Positions 46,301 through 57,926 of a stretch of DNA of 64,000 bases are shown here, in pieces. The notes under the pieces are model-generated. The model worked only from the letters and a program-made list of their open reading frames with translations, was not told where the DNA came from and ran no database searches. Position 1 is the stretch's first letter. Every line of letters begins with the position of its first letter. Where the stretch lies: positions 15,198,501-15,262,500 of the forward strand of contig OZ059899.1 of NCBI GenBank assembly GCA_964057225.1, in the 5' to 3' direction. This stretch comes from Auanema rhodensis. Its lineage: Eukaryota; Nematoda; Chromadorea; Rhabditida; Rhabditidae. A program made the position numbers and the translations under genes.

Positions 46301-46797
46301 CTTGTCTCCCAAGATACTGTAGAAATGGGTTATTCCAGAAAACGTCAAAGGTAATCTGAAATTCTAAAATACTCACATCTTATTGCTATAACGCTTCAGA
46401 TTCTTGGTTAATCAAGGTTATGCTTATAAAGTTGTAAATCGATTCCCTGGAATGGAAAAAGAAGATTTGAAACTGGCTACAAAGGCATGTTTCACTGATT
46501 CTCTAGTTTTCATATTTCTCAAATCTTCAGCAAGATCAGCTTCAACTTCTTCAACAAGTTCTTGCGGCTTCTGATGCTGATGCAGAGGAAGAAGACATCA
46601 AAGAAGAGTTGGCTGATGGAACTATTAAGGTATAATCTTTTTTTTTGCTATTCAAGCATCGTGTTGTTTAGGTCAGCAGACGGGAAACAACAATGGGTTC
46701 AGTATCAGGTGGATCGGGTGTGTCATATTCTAACAGGTCGAAAGTGCAAGCTCTGGCAGAACGCCATCCTCTATTCAAGCGTTTCCGAGCAAAATAA
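43302..46797 (+). CDS. xpb-1: XPB/ERCC3, TFIIH DNA translocase
   Basis: XPB is the TFIIH ATPase that opens promoter and damaged DNA. Motifs: N-terminal [20 protein letters not shown] and [20 protein letters not shown]; the damage-recognition-like region; [15 protein letters not shown]; Walker [12 protein letters not shown]; the DEVH box ([20 protein letters not shown]); [13 protein letters not shown] with the RED motif; [50 protein letters not shown]; and [18 protein letters not shown] followed by [20 protein letters not shown]. The C-terminus ends [12 protein letters not shown]. Introns are mostly 40-60 nt, but one (45104-45397, 294 nt) splits the DEVH codon Glu and contains twin palindromes. 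Length and order are normal. Confidence 0.95.
45224..45281. repeat. Two identical 18-bp palindromes inside an XPB intron
   Basis: TACGTGAACTTTCACGTA occurs at 45224-45241 and 45264-45281, exactly 40 nt apart. Each consists of 8-bp arms (TACGTGAA/TTCACGTA) around CT. They lie in the only long intron of XPB. They could be protein-binding sites (ACGTG cores), RNA hairpins, or remnants of a mobile element's ends. Confidence 0.75.
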
Positions 46798-47343
46798 TAT
46801 TGGTTTTTTTTCCGTGTTCAAGATCTTCATGTACTTAATAAACTTTTTGAAAAATAAACACCTTTTTTCGAGCAAATAATTTATACTTCTCATTCTCAAG
46901 CAAATAACAAATCTAATTATTAATTTGTTAATATGTTTTATACTCCATATAAGACAAAAAATTCGAAATAATTATTGTTATTACATCTAAAATTATCATA
47001 GATGATTCTGATAACATCACATATCACATAGAGAATGTGTACAAGGAGTAGATCTTATAAGAATAAATATGTGGGAGTTTTGAATCTATCATGTAGAAAT
47101 ACCAGCACGAAAACCGAAGAAGACAAATTCTATTGACAGAGAGAGGAAGAAAGAGAGAGGGAGAGAGACCATCAATGACGGTTACAAGAAGTACCCATGA
47201 AAATTGGATTATCTTACAAGTAGGTACAATTGCAAGATGGAAGAGCAGAGAAAACGGAATGGAAATGAGGTTAAACGAATTAAATTATAGTCTTATATTC
47301 ACACATTATTTCCTTGACTAAAATTGTCAACTATATAAAACTA
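46798..47343. other. XPB downstream spacer
   Basis: AT-rich XPB 3'UTR with AATAAA-like signals near 46838, then a GA-rich stretch at about 47138-47168. No gene is supported. Confidence 0.4.
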
Positions 47344-47806
47344 TTAGGTGTGCGCAAAAGTTCCTGGATTTGGAAAAAGATGCATTTTTCATTGATTAAA
47401 CTAGCGTTTTTTCAGGTGTCTACCAACGGCAGCCAAATGCTGTTGTGAGCTTACTAAAGAGCCTTTAAGAGCTTTTTCAAGCTTCTGGTTCGGCAATGAT
47501 TTACAGGTACTATAAGAAGGTATATCTTCACCATAAATGGATTTGAGAAGATTATAAGTTTTTAAGGCATTTAAACCTTAATTGAAATATAGCTTCAGAC
47601 AGTTACGCATGTGTTGCTTGCCGAAAGCCATTTCAGAAAATAAGAGCAAAAACGAAAATAGAAGTGAAAAAAAAGATTTTTTTTATAATTTAAAATTAAA
47701 ACAATTTTTTTAATATAATTTTGAATTTGGTTTTTGCTAATTTTCAAATTCAAAATATTTATTCGAATTTAAATGTGGGTGGCCAGAAACTTTTGAGCAC
47801 ACCTAA
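47344..47806. mobile_element. Non-autonomous mariner-type element (463 bp)
   Basis: Terminal inverted repeats: the left end TTAGGTGTGCGCAAAAGTTC and the right end read on the other strand TTAGGTGTGCTCAAAAGTTT match over about 24 nt with two differences. A TA dinucleotide flanks both ends (47342-47343 and 47807-47808), the target-site duplication of Tc1/mariner elements. The interior holds only a degenerate transposase N-terminus on the minus strand. The element is a deletion derivative unable to move without a transposase in trans. It lies in the XPB/SEL-8-like intergenic region. Confidence 0.88.
47401..47631 (-). pseudogene. Mariner transposase N-terminal relic
   Basis: The minus-strand frame begins MAFGKQHMRNCLKLYFN, meets a stop in frame, then continues GLNALKTYNLLKSIYGEDIP, the N-terminal helix-turn-helix pattern of mariner transposases. 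The frame ends RHLKKR. The catalytic DDD domain is missing. The in-frame stop and truncation make it non-functional. Confidence 0.75.
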
Positions 47807-48247
47807 TATATGTAACACCCGAAAAGAGCATGTCAAGGTTATAACATGAAAAATTGAAGCTCATTGCAGTTTTGTACCCAGAATATGATAGGATACACCG
47901 ACTACAGCGAAATCACCAGGATTCAAGCAACGACAAAGAAAAATAAAGAAAACGTCTCAAATTGGAAGAAACATAACAACTAGCAAAATACCCATCGGTG
48001 TTGAATAAAATTGAAAAATACACAAGTCAAACACCTAGGGAGAAGTGTAAATCACAGAGTCCCTAATCATCAATGGTGTCTATATATTTGAAAAAAGCAG
48101 GCAAAACAAAAGGCAAGCACGAATGGCAAAATTGTAAGCTAGGAGCGGAAAATAAAGGGTCAGAGTTTCGAACTCCAAAAATTAGTTTAGTGTTTCTAGC
48201 GAAACAGGAGATTCTTTCACTGTTCTTCTAAGATTTGAATCTATTTT
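47807..48247. other. Spacer downstream of the SEL-8-like gene
   Basis: AT-rich sequence between the mariner element and the stop codon of the minus-strand gene; probably its 3'UTR. No gene is visible. Confidence 0.4.
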
Positions 48248-51200
48248 CTAATTCATAGGATACTGCGGATACATCGGAGCAGACACGTATTGAGGATAAG
48301 AAGGAGATGCGATAGGTGGATTCACAGGCATCGACATTCCAACACTACCCATACGAGGATTGCCAGGCATCATTGTTGGGTCCATCATTGGACTCAGGAA
48401 ACTGAATAGTTGACTTTCAAAACAGAGCGAATGATAGAGGAACATACCGAGGATCAGGTCTACTCATAGGATGCATACTGAAATACTGGTTCTGACGTTG
48501 TTGCATCTGCTGAGCCATCATTTGTTGTTGCATTGCTGAAATAGGAAAGTTTTTGAAATGAGAAAACATAAAAACATACATCTTTGATGTTGCATTCTCA
48601 TCATCATGAACTGTTGTTGAGACATTCCAGGATGAGGCTGAAATGAAAAAAAATATTTGAGTGAATCAAACAGTAAACTACGAACCTGATTCATCATAGC
48701 ATTGCCCGGCATTTGAATGTTTTCTTGGTACCCAGGATAACTGAAAAAACTACAATGAGTAATATTTAAAAAACGGTTGGAATACCCTGGTTGCTGCATG
48801 TTCATATATGGAGGTGGCATCATGCCATTTTGTGGGTACCCTGGATGCCGTGGCTGCCCAGGCATCTGAGGTTCAGATTGCGGCTCATGAGGTGTTGGCG
48901 TTGATTGAGGTTGGTTCTGAACCTGCTGCACCTGAGCAGCCTGCTGTTGTTGCAGTGAACTAGGAGCCAAGCAAGTGGAAACAGGTGTACTAGTACATAA
49001 AGGAGCACCAATAGAACTTCCTCCAAACGACATAGCAGACGTTGTACAACCATTCGTGGGAGTAATTGGAAGATTCCCATAGTTACACGTATTACTTGGC
49101 ATAGTTGGAATTTGGGGTTGCATAGGATGAGGTTGCGATCGGTTAGGTTGAGATGGCTAAAAAGAGGGTTTAAATTACAAATTGATGTATGTGAACAAAC
49201 CTGTGAAGTTGGTTGCAATGGGGGTTGCTTGGGCTGTTGAGAAGATGATGACGCCTGGGGCTGAGGGGGTTGAATTGGATTATCGGGACTAATTCCGAAA
49301 CCATCAATTGGAGACATCGCTGATATCGATGGCTTTGCATCATACATAGATGACGATGGTTTCTGATCTAACAACGCTCCAGATGATATAGGTGGCATTA
49401 AATCACCGAATAGGTCATCATTACCCAGATCAGCTATTGCACTTCCAGTCTATAAAGATGGATTGTGAAAGCTTAATTTCATATATAAGTACTAACCATT
49501 TGAGCTACGGCTGCATCCAAATTAATTTGATCAGTGTTTAAATTAGATAAGTCATCGGTTTCCTTAGAAACTGGTACTTGAGGACTAGGTACCTGAATCC
49601 AAAAATTTGAAAAGTTAGATATGCGATTACTCACATTATCGGCACAAGAAGGTGGAGAGCATTGAGTAGCACTTGAGGAGGATGGAATGGTATGAGGACT
49701 AGAGGTTGATGGTTGCATGTGGGGACTGTTATTCATCATCATCATCATGGGTCCGTTAGTCCCGTTCATAGCTGTGGTATTTGAAGTGATGGGCCCAGAG
49801 TTAGCGCTCATTGGCCCACTGCTGGCATTCATGGGAGGATTCATCATGGTCATAGAATGTCCATTCATACTCTAAAATAAAGGTTAAAAAGAGTTACAAA
49901 ATAAGCTATAAGAACCATTGCTGCGTTCCTCTGATGTTGCTGCATCATCATAGACTGTTGATACTGTTGATGTTGCATTTGATGTTGATGTTGCTGTTGT
50001 TGCTGTTGCTGTTGCTGTTGTTGTTGTTGTTGTTGCTGCTGCTGGTGCTGCATCTGTTGTTGGAAAGCCATCCAGCGAGCATGATCAGGTGCCATCACAG
50101 GTTGTTGGTTTCGGGTGCCTCCTGAAAAGGAGTATTTGAAAAATAATTAATAATAGAAAAAACACTTTTTATATACAACAAAATGTTATAAAAGCTACAT
50201 TCTAAAGCAAAACTTACGATTCATTTCAGCAAAACCTTGTCTGAATTCTTCTCTACCATACTGATCATCACCATCGTGTCGGCGCTTACGTGATTCACCC
50301 GTTTGTGATATCTGGAGAAACGTTTTTGATTATTCAATTCAAGCACAAACAGAAAAAAAGTAGGAAAGAACCTACAGCTCTAGAATTGCTAGTTGCTGTT
50401 GCACTTCCACCGTGTTGTCCGTTAACTTGGATAGAATCCTTGGTTTTTTCTCTTTCCTTGTCCTTATCTCGCCAATATCTGGAAGAGGCAATTGGGTGAA
50501 AACATAATAAGACAGATTGAAAAAAATGAAACAAACCGTTGCCTTAGCTGTTCTCGTTCCTCACGTTCAGCTCGCAATTGAAATTCAAGACTGACCGCCT
50601 GTCTCTTCTTGGCCTCTTCCGCTTGTTTGTTCCAAATGGATAAGGATGTTTTCAGACGTTCTTCGGGAGTCATTTGCCTGCAAGAAAGATTAATGAGTTC
50701 TCTAAATCAAGTACTAGGTGAAACTAACGAAACAACATCATCCTCAGGATAGGGGGGCATTCCGGATGCCCTTTCATTAGCAGATGATGGTGATGGTGTG
50801 GCCATTGCGGCCCCACCCATCTGCATCTTTCTGAAATTGTTCAAGTTAGCATATACAAATTCAAGAGACAAAATGTTTGAGTAAAAAATACAAAAAAAAC
50901 GAAAAATTAGAAAACGAATACAAGACTTTAGAAAAGGTACTCATAATATTAGGCAAATGGTTGTCACAGAACTACGGAAGGAATTTCCCAACAATTATAC
51001 TGCGCACAAGGCACAAAAGCGTTGTTATGCAAGAAGGGAGGTAACGAATTATGACCCAAATTTTGATTTCTAACAGTGAAAACTTGAAGTTCTCCGACGA
51101 GATCATTATGAAAACATGAAAGATGTTCTAGATGAAACAAAAGCAATGTTGTGATTAATAAACAGATATTCTTCATCATTGATTTTTGCTACATCAATTT

Positions 51201-54200
51201 TATTGTGAGCATGTTTTTAAGTTACATGGGTTGTCCAATTTTTAACAAAAAAAGACAATTAAGAAAAAAAGGTAACCAGAAAAGGAGAGGAAGAAGATAA
51301 ATACGGCAGAAACAGCGTGCAAAACTTCAGATAATGTGTTGTGATAATGGGCAAGTGACCTATGCTGATAAATTAGGTGTCCAAATCGGCGGCATGAAAG
51401 AAAAGTTTGTAATAGCAACGACGCAAGTGCTGACAGATGGAGCTTGCTAGTAGATGGAATAAGAATGTAGTAGACATGGAAACTGAAGAAAAAGTATGAG
51501 GCACAATTGGCAGCATAAAAAGGAAATGAGAAAATGCTGTAGCTCTATCTCAATGCGTAAAATCAGACGGGATAGAAAGCTAGACAGCAAAAAGTGCTTA
51601 TTCAAATCGTAGTAATATGCAGAGAAAAAGCAAAACAGGATATAAAATCAATATTGGTTAAATAAAGAAAGTGTTAGCTTGCTAGACACTGTTGTGCCAA
51701 AGACACATTACTAACAGATGTTGGTCGATCAGACAAGAAAAGGGAGATGGTGAATATGCAGCAGTTCCTTAGTGGCCGGACTATGATGGACAGAGAGAGA
51801 ATGCCAGTACATCAGTAAATATTCCCAATTTTAACGAGAAGGATGCAGAACTTGAGTTGAAAACCAAAGATATGAGAGAGGAGAAGCTAAAAGAGTTATA
51901 ATTCCCAAACATATTAAAAGAAAACAAGAAAAACACAAAAGAAAATCAATCGGGATAAGAAAAAAGAGCGCTCGCCTCGGCAGAGAAATACTAACAAAAG
52001 CAATAAAACACCACACTACAAGCTGCCGAATTTCGGAGAAGCGAAAAATCATGGTGAAGATGAGTGCATGCCGACATAAAACTATATATTCGTATGTTCA
52101 TCCAAAACGAGATGTTTTGTGACAAGACGTACACCAATATTGTGACAACTCTGCACAGCATCATAAGATGTCAAACTGACCTACATGTGTATGTATATAA
52201 CAATAACAAAGAATTAGTAAGAATATGCAGTCGATAAACCTTTGGCTGTCACCAGAAATGGGTAAAAGCTTCGCTGTTATATCTCATGAGCTTGAAAGAA
52301 AGACACCAATGAATGGAGCAGAAACCAGGTTCGATTAATGAACAATAAATCAAAGTAAGCGGAAGATAGAGATACAGATTGATAGGGAAAAAGAGAACAA
52401 GGCAGAAAGCAGGCAAAAGAAGTCGGACAGAGGAAAATGCGAGTAGAAGAAAAGATGCAGCCGGTCAATACCCAAATCTAAAAAAAAATGAAAACATTTG
52501 ATTTACGTCAAATTTGAACGCACTCTTCTGGTATCAATATTACGAAGAGTAATTGGAAACTTGCAACCACATAACATATTGCATGTCTTTTCAAATATTA
52601 CAGGTGAAGGATGAGTAGAAATGAGGAAAAAACGCTATTCTATCCAATACAGGACAGGAAAGAGCGAGTGGAGTAAAGGTAGACACAATTAGATAGGCCA
52701 ATCGACTCAACCCTACGCCGCCAACCTGAATCACATTAGACATCGGAGAACGAATAGTGGGATATGCAGATTAACTAGATCGACAAAGATATGATATATA
52801 CTCGGCCTATTTTGAAATAAAAGTTGAATTTCGAAAAAAGGATGCATAAGATGATAGAATTCTAGTCGAATCTACCAAGGAGAGCATCTTGCAAATATTC
52901 TTCCAACTAAAAACAACTAAAGATGGAAAGAAAAGCCATCCAAATTTTGAAAAGAGTAAATTTAGTAAGAGCAGTCTTATTTTTCTTCTTTCTATCTTCC
53001 CGTTTCCTTCACATGCCTTGCCAGCGTCAAAGTCGCAGAAATCCCTTCGAACCGATTAAGGACACACATACACATTCTCAAAACGAAGCGTCAGGCATAG
53101 CTAGAATGTTATGTCGATAGCAGAATTATAAATGAAATTGAGATGTCCGCGGATCTCCCCACCACAACGAGCTATCTGGCAAGGCAATGCAAAAAGATTG
53201 TCAACCATGTTCAATATAAAATATATAAGAGAGCAAGAACAATTAAGAGAGTGGTAGAAAGGGAGGATTGCAATAAAAAAACCAACAAAATCTATTTCAT
53301 ATATAATTTCTTGTTATTAGTAGTAGTCAGACAAAGAAACTTATACCTATTACTCGTTTTCGAAAGTGCAACTCATGCAGGCATCGTGAAGCTGAGTAAG
53401 AATATTGAGTGAAAGACCAAGACTAATGGAGTAAAAGGGGAAGAAAAAGAGAAAAGAACGAGCAAGCTCTTTGGTTACTAAACGCCGGCATATCACAGAA
53501 GGTCTACAACAAAAAAAACAAAAACGTTCTTGCTTGATTTGAATACAAGAACGACAGCTTTAGCACAAGACAAACCAATTAAAATATATATAATGAACCA
53601 AAGATAGCAAGTCTAGATTAAAGTTTTCAGACAAAATGAGGACATTTCGATCATGTTAAGCTATTAAATGAGCTCTTATAAAACACTGCATTTCTAAGAT
53701 TCTGAAGGATGATTCAAGATGATTAATGATAATTAACAATGAGCGCAATACCCAAAAAAAGAAACTTGATTACAGCACAAGCATACATACAGCGAACAAA
53801 ATGTACAGATAGAAACACAAAACTTCGTACTTTTCTAAACAAAATTTAACGTTTCATTGAGGATTCAATAATTAGAAGGCACGGAAAAAAATTATATTGA
53901 TTTGAATGACAACTTTAACAACAATTCAGCAAGTAGCATAATCAGTGAGATTTGAAAATCACTGTAAAGGCGCGTAATACTACGGAATAAATGGAACACC
54001 AGTCATGTAATGGGTAGAAGAGAGGGTTGAGTTGAGAAGTATAATGGAAATCAGAATGGTAGACCTTCCGATAATTCATACTCCAGTCTAATCAAAAAAG
54101 ACAGACAGAAGTGCGTTTGTCATGAAAGGATAAAATGAGAAAGATAAGAAAAGGCAGTTAACAAGGAGTCATTATAAAGATTTACAAGGAATATGAAAGG

Positions 54201-56657
54201 ATCAGGAAGAGCGAACTAGTCTGACCCATCCACCACATGGCCATACGGAGCAAGCATAGGTTGGGAGGAGAGGCCAGAGAGACGAGAGAACACCTGGAAG
54301 TAAAGGGAGACGAAGAAAAAGAAGAAGAAGGGCTAGCACGCGACTATCGACTTGCCGTATACTAACAATAGAGATAGAGCAAGATAGAAAAGGAAAATAC
54401 CACGATATAGCGTTGCAAATAGGTCTCTCTCTACTACTGCCCCGCATGTTAGTAGTATTTCTCAATATTAATGGGTGTTAAAGGACATGAGGCAAGAATA
54501 TTCAAGACAAGGAAATTATTTGGAGAACCGATGACAACATATGTATTCTAGGCGGAATCAAACTCAAAATTGCAGCTTTTAAATTTGGCAAAAAACACAG
54601 TAGAAGAATAATGCATCTTGAAGGCCAGTATATCCGAGAGAACTTGGACTGTCAACAAGAAAAAAAAAACAAGAAATTTTAAGATTATTTAGTTAGCATA
54701 TATACGCTTGCGTGCAAAAAATATATAAAATGGTCAGCAGAAACAGAATGATTGAACTCATAACTGATAATTAGAAAGTTTCAATAGAATAAAGATGTAT
54801 GGGCTGAAACATGGACAATGGATTGTGATGGTCGTCCGGTACAATACCAAACAATCAATAAGATTGCGAACGTAAGTGACCAGGTAAAAAACCCGCGAAC
54901 TGAAGAAGATGGAGGATGAGGAGGAAAGTTCGAGGAAAGACAGAAACATTATAGGCTGAACTAAACACAATCGTTTTATAAGATCCGCAAAATGGAAATA
55001 GAAATGAAAGATAGATATGAAGAGTATAGATAAAGAGAGAGAGATTAAGAAAAGAGAGAATCATTTAGTTGAAAATTTCGTAGTGAACAAGGAATAACTG
55101 ATTAAATTGAAAAATGTTGACATAACATTTTGAAAGGTTGGAGGGGAATTTGTAAAGCCAAAATCGTAACTATAAAACAAGGATCATATTTCAGGCAGCA
55201 CGTATTGATTCCACTCATTGATAAAAAGCACTCTCGAATAGCAACATCCTCAGAAGAGAAAAGAATAAAGAAACGATATGAAAAGCAATAATGGATACAT
55301 GACGATTCTTGAAGAAAGCATTCGGTAATGTATGAAATCAACAAGTACAATCTATGGGGTTATCAAAGTCGTGACTAACTATCTTGTCAACTTTGCCAGC
55401 TATAACAAACTTCTTCTCTAACATAGGAGGCAAAGCCGTCAGAGGTCTATAAAGCAATCAAATTGGATTAAAAACAATATTATTCTTGAAACTAGAATGA
55501 AAGAGAAGAGTATGGCAGAAACCCGCTATCATATTGGAAGGGCTGGTTGGTTCGTGAATGAGGCTATATCGCATGTGTCCGAGGAGAATGATTTAGCACG
55601 CCTCGCGCCTCTAACAACCTTGAGCAGCCAGACTGACTGCCCAAACAAAGAATGGACACCAACTAATCTCAATACAACACCAACCACACGAAAATGGCCA
55701 CTACAATCGTTGAAAGAAAACAAAACAGACCAGTAATCCACAAGTAAATTGATGTTATTGGATTTCTAGCATCATAATGTATCTTAATTTAAAGATTTAG
55801 AACAAACTTATTAATTTCTTAAAGTCGAGATATCCATTAAGATTCTGATTTTATTCCGTAGCATGTTTCAGATGTAATACAGTACAACAGAGAATAACAA
55901 AATGTCATATACTAGCGGAAATGAAGGAGATACTAACTGTGCTAAAGAGATGATGTAGGAAGAAATGCGACTCATGAGGCAGCATAAGACCAAGATTTGC
56001 GCTTAAGATAGCAGACACATAAGCCAAGACTCATGGAAAAAGAAATTGGTAGACAATCCTGCTCGGTTACGAGAGAACATGGATTAGAATATAAGCAACA
56101 GAGTTAAAGAATCTAGCTATTAAAAGATTCTAATGTTTTACTCGAAGATTGAAAATTATAAGATTTAAGCATGAAAAAGCAAAAATAGCAGAACTAAATA
56201 AAACTTTTCACACGTATCATTCGGATATCAAAACTCACAGGCGAAGACTTGATTGAATAAACCATCCGCTAATATAAAACATATAGATATACTGGCAATA
56301 AATGTCTTTATTGCCTGAATATTTATGTATATACATGAAGAGATTTGCTGGCAAAAGAATGAGAAGACAACGAGGGGGTCAATTAGATAATGTCGCAGCT
56401 ATCCATGCAAGAGACCGTATCCTCACGGATTATAGGTTATAATTACAATCATGCAAGATAATTAATCAAAACCAATTTGGTTTGAGAGAAATATGCATAC
56501 ATAAGACAAATGCGAGAAATTCGAATAAAATCACTTACCTATCATCTGGTGGCTGCACATATCGAAATGATTCTTGTGTTGCTGTCAATGGACGTCGACA
56601 TGGTTTTTCATTGAAATCTCCATAAAAAGATGAATATGGATTGAACACCGGGACCAT
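48248..56657 (-). CDS. Gln/Met/Pro-rich nuclear coactivator, SEL-8/LAG-3-like
   Basis: First exon 56539-56657 (MVPVFNPYSSFYGDFNEKPC...QPPDDR) ends in a gtaagt donor; it joins in phase across 5,708 nt to the ttcag acceptor before KMQMGGAAMATPSPSS. Next comes a strongly helical charged segment: TPEERLKTSLSIWNKQAEEA, LEFQLRAEREEREQLRQRYW, then a basic motif RKRRHDGDD. The rest is low complexity: a poly-Gln run, Met/Asn/Ser/Pro-rich repeats and a Pro/Tyr-rich C-terminus (SYPQYVSAPMYPQYPMN). A long N-terminal helix followed by a Gln-rich activation region is how nematode SEL-8/LAG-3 (the Mastermind analogue of Notch signalling) is built, but I assign it by architecture, not by a decisive motif. 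Other Gln-rich coactivators are possible. Confidence 0.6.
49970..50055 (-). repeat. Poly-glutamine tract (CAG/CAA)
   Basis: A run of about 19-20 Gln codons with interspersed His and Met, inside the SEL-8-like gene. CAG and CAA codons are mixed, which slows length mutation. The leucine-rich frame on the other strand is its shadow. Confidence 0.85.
50831..56538 (-). other. 5.7-kb first intron of the SEL-8-like gene
   Basis: Bounded by a donor (gtaagt, minus strand) and a tttcag acceptor with matching phase. It is far longer than all other introns here (mostly 40-50 nt). No ORF in it has a recognisable domain. The + strand is purine-rich over most of its length, so the transcript would be pyrimidine-rich. 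Possible contents are enhancers or small RNA genes that cannot be recognised by eye. Confidence 0.65.
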
Positions 56658-56994
56658 GAAATTTGCAAAACTTAAAAAAGGATGATTAGTGATAACTTAC
56701 AAAAAAATTAATTATAAAATCACAAGTCCCGCCTCATGATTACGAAAGCGCGTCGAGACATAACATGGTTTAATTGAATATAACCATTTCGGTCCGTAAC
56801 TTTACGTAAGATGTTGTGATAAATTATTTGGCGGGAAATATAATTTATTGTGAAATCCATATTATGAAGTTGAAACATAGTGCAACCTATATTACCTCTA
56901 ATGGTGTTTTTTCAGATTACTCCATCAACTGAAAAGCTTTGATTTGAGAGCTAAACTTTCTTCTTATCTAATTTTTTGTCCAATTTTACTTTTA
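56658..56994. other. Upstream region of the SEL-8-like gene
   Basis: About 340 nt between the first coding exon and the pseudogene. It should contain the promoter. No distinctive site is seen. Confidence 0.35.
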
Positions 56995-57926
56995 GAGCTC
57001 GTATCTGGTTCAGTTGCACCCTTTTTGGTTTCAGCTTGACCAATGTTTTTGACAGCTGATGATAGGCTTCATCTTTGATGATCTTTGTTTGAACTTGTAC
57101 TTAGCTTTGGAGATTAGAGATTTTCTACCGAATTACTCTCTTTGTTTGGCTCATCCTTTGTAGGTATCGGAATCTGCAACGGCACGGTATGAAATGGATT
57201 GTTAATCTTTCCTGAAAACTTTAGAAGTAGTGCCAGATTCTGGATTTGGAGTACTGAGCTTAGTTAGCTTCAATAGCGATTCGTGGGCTTGGAACAGAAT
57301 TTTTAAACTTTTGATGTTGATATCTCATCTACACTTAAAGCAAAGGAGATAGTGGTTGCTTGTTATTTTCATCCACCGGCTCTTCATCATTCTACTTGAG
57401 TTTTTCTCTTTTCCTGTACTAGAGCGTAGAAAAATGTTTATTTCTCTTCAAATTTTACCACAGTTTGAGACTCGTTTAGTGAACGCTCTTCTTTTTTCTT
57501 TGCCAACATTAATTGTTCATTCAAATGAGTTGTTGGTCTTTCTGTTGGTGTTGGTAGAGGGTGCTTTGGTGCAAGTGACTAAATACAGATTCATACATCG
57601 CCAAAAGATTTTATGAGTGCATACCACTGATTCATTGTATTGAGTAACACGAGTTTGTTCTATTTCAGGGATTGTTTTTTTCATTTTTTCTAACGTCTCG
57701 ATAACGGATTTAGTGCTCTATAAGTCCAAATAAGATTATATATCTAGAAATACTACCTGGAAATTGTTGATTTGTTCCACAGATTTAGCTGATTCAGAAG
57801 AAATGGAAACAGGTGAAACGGATACTTCCTTGTCAATTTCAGCTGTAGCATGATGCGTGGGGGCCAATTTCTTCTGGATTTTTAATCTCTTGATATTCGT
57901 TTGGGATATATTGATATTTACCTTTT
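56995..57926 (-). pseudogene. Truncated, rearranged copy of the Lys-rich membrane-protein gene
   Basis: The sequence follows the minus-strand gene at 59562-61315. Its right part (57391-57926) matches 60597-61132 almost perfectly, including introns, with two differences noticed and a constant offset of 3,206. Its left part (about 56995-57390) is diverged (roughly 85-90 percent by eye) and has lost about 240 nt covering two exons plus an 11-nt deletion. The membrane-anchor exon and start are absent: homology stops at 57926 inside the KKVNINISQ-coding exon. It cannot encode the parent protein. Confidence 0.85.

Noticed and set aside
49934-50125. Leucine-rich open frame on the + strand
   Set aside because: It is the reverse complement of the poly-Gln coding tract.
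50964-56490. Several 60-90-codon ORFs in the SEL-8-like intron
   Set aside because: Low-complexity composition, no family match, inside a well-supported intron.
57356-57616. 86-codon plus-strand ORF, also at 60544-60822
   Set aside because: Antisense to exons of the Lys-rich membrane-protein gene and its pseudogene.
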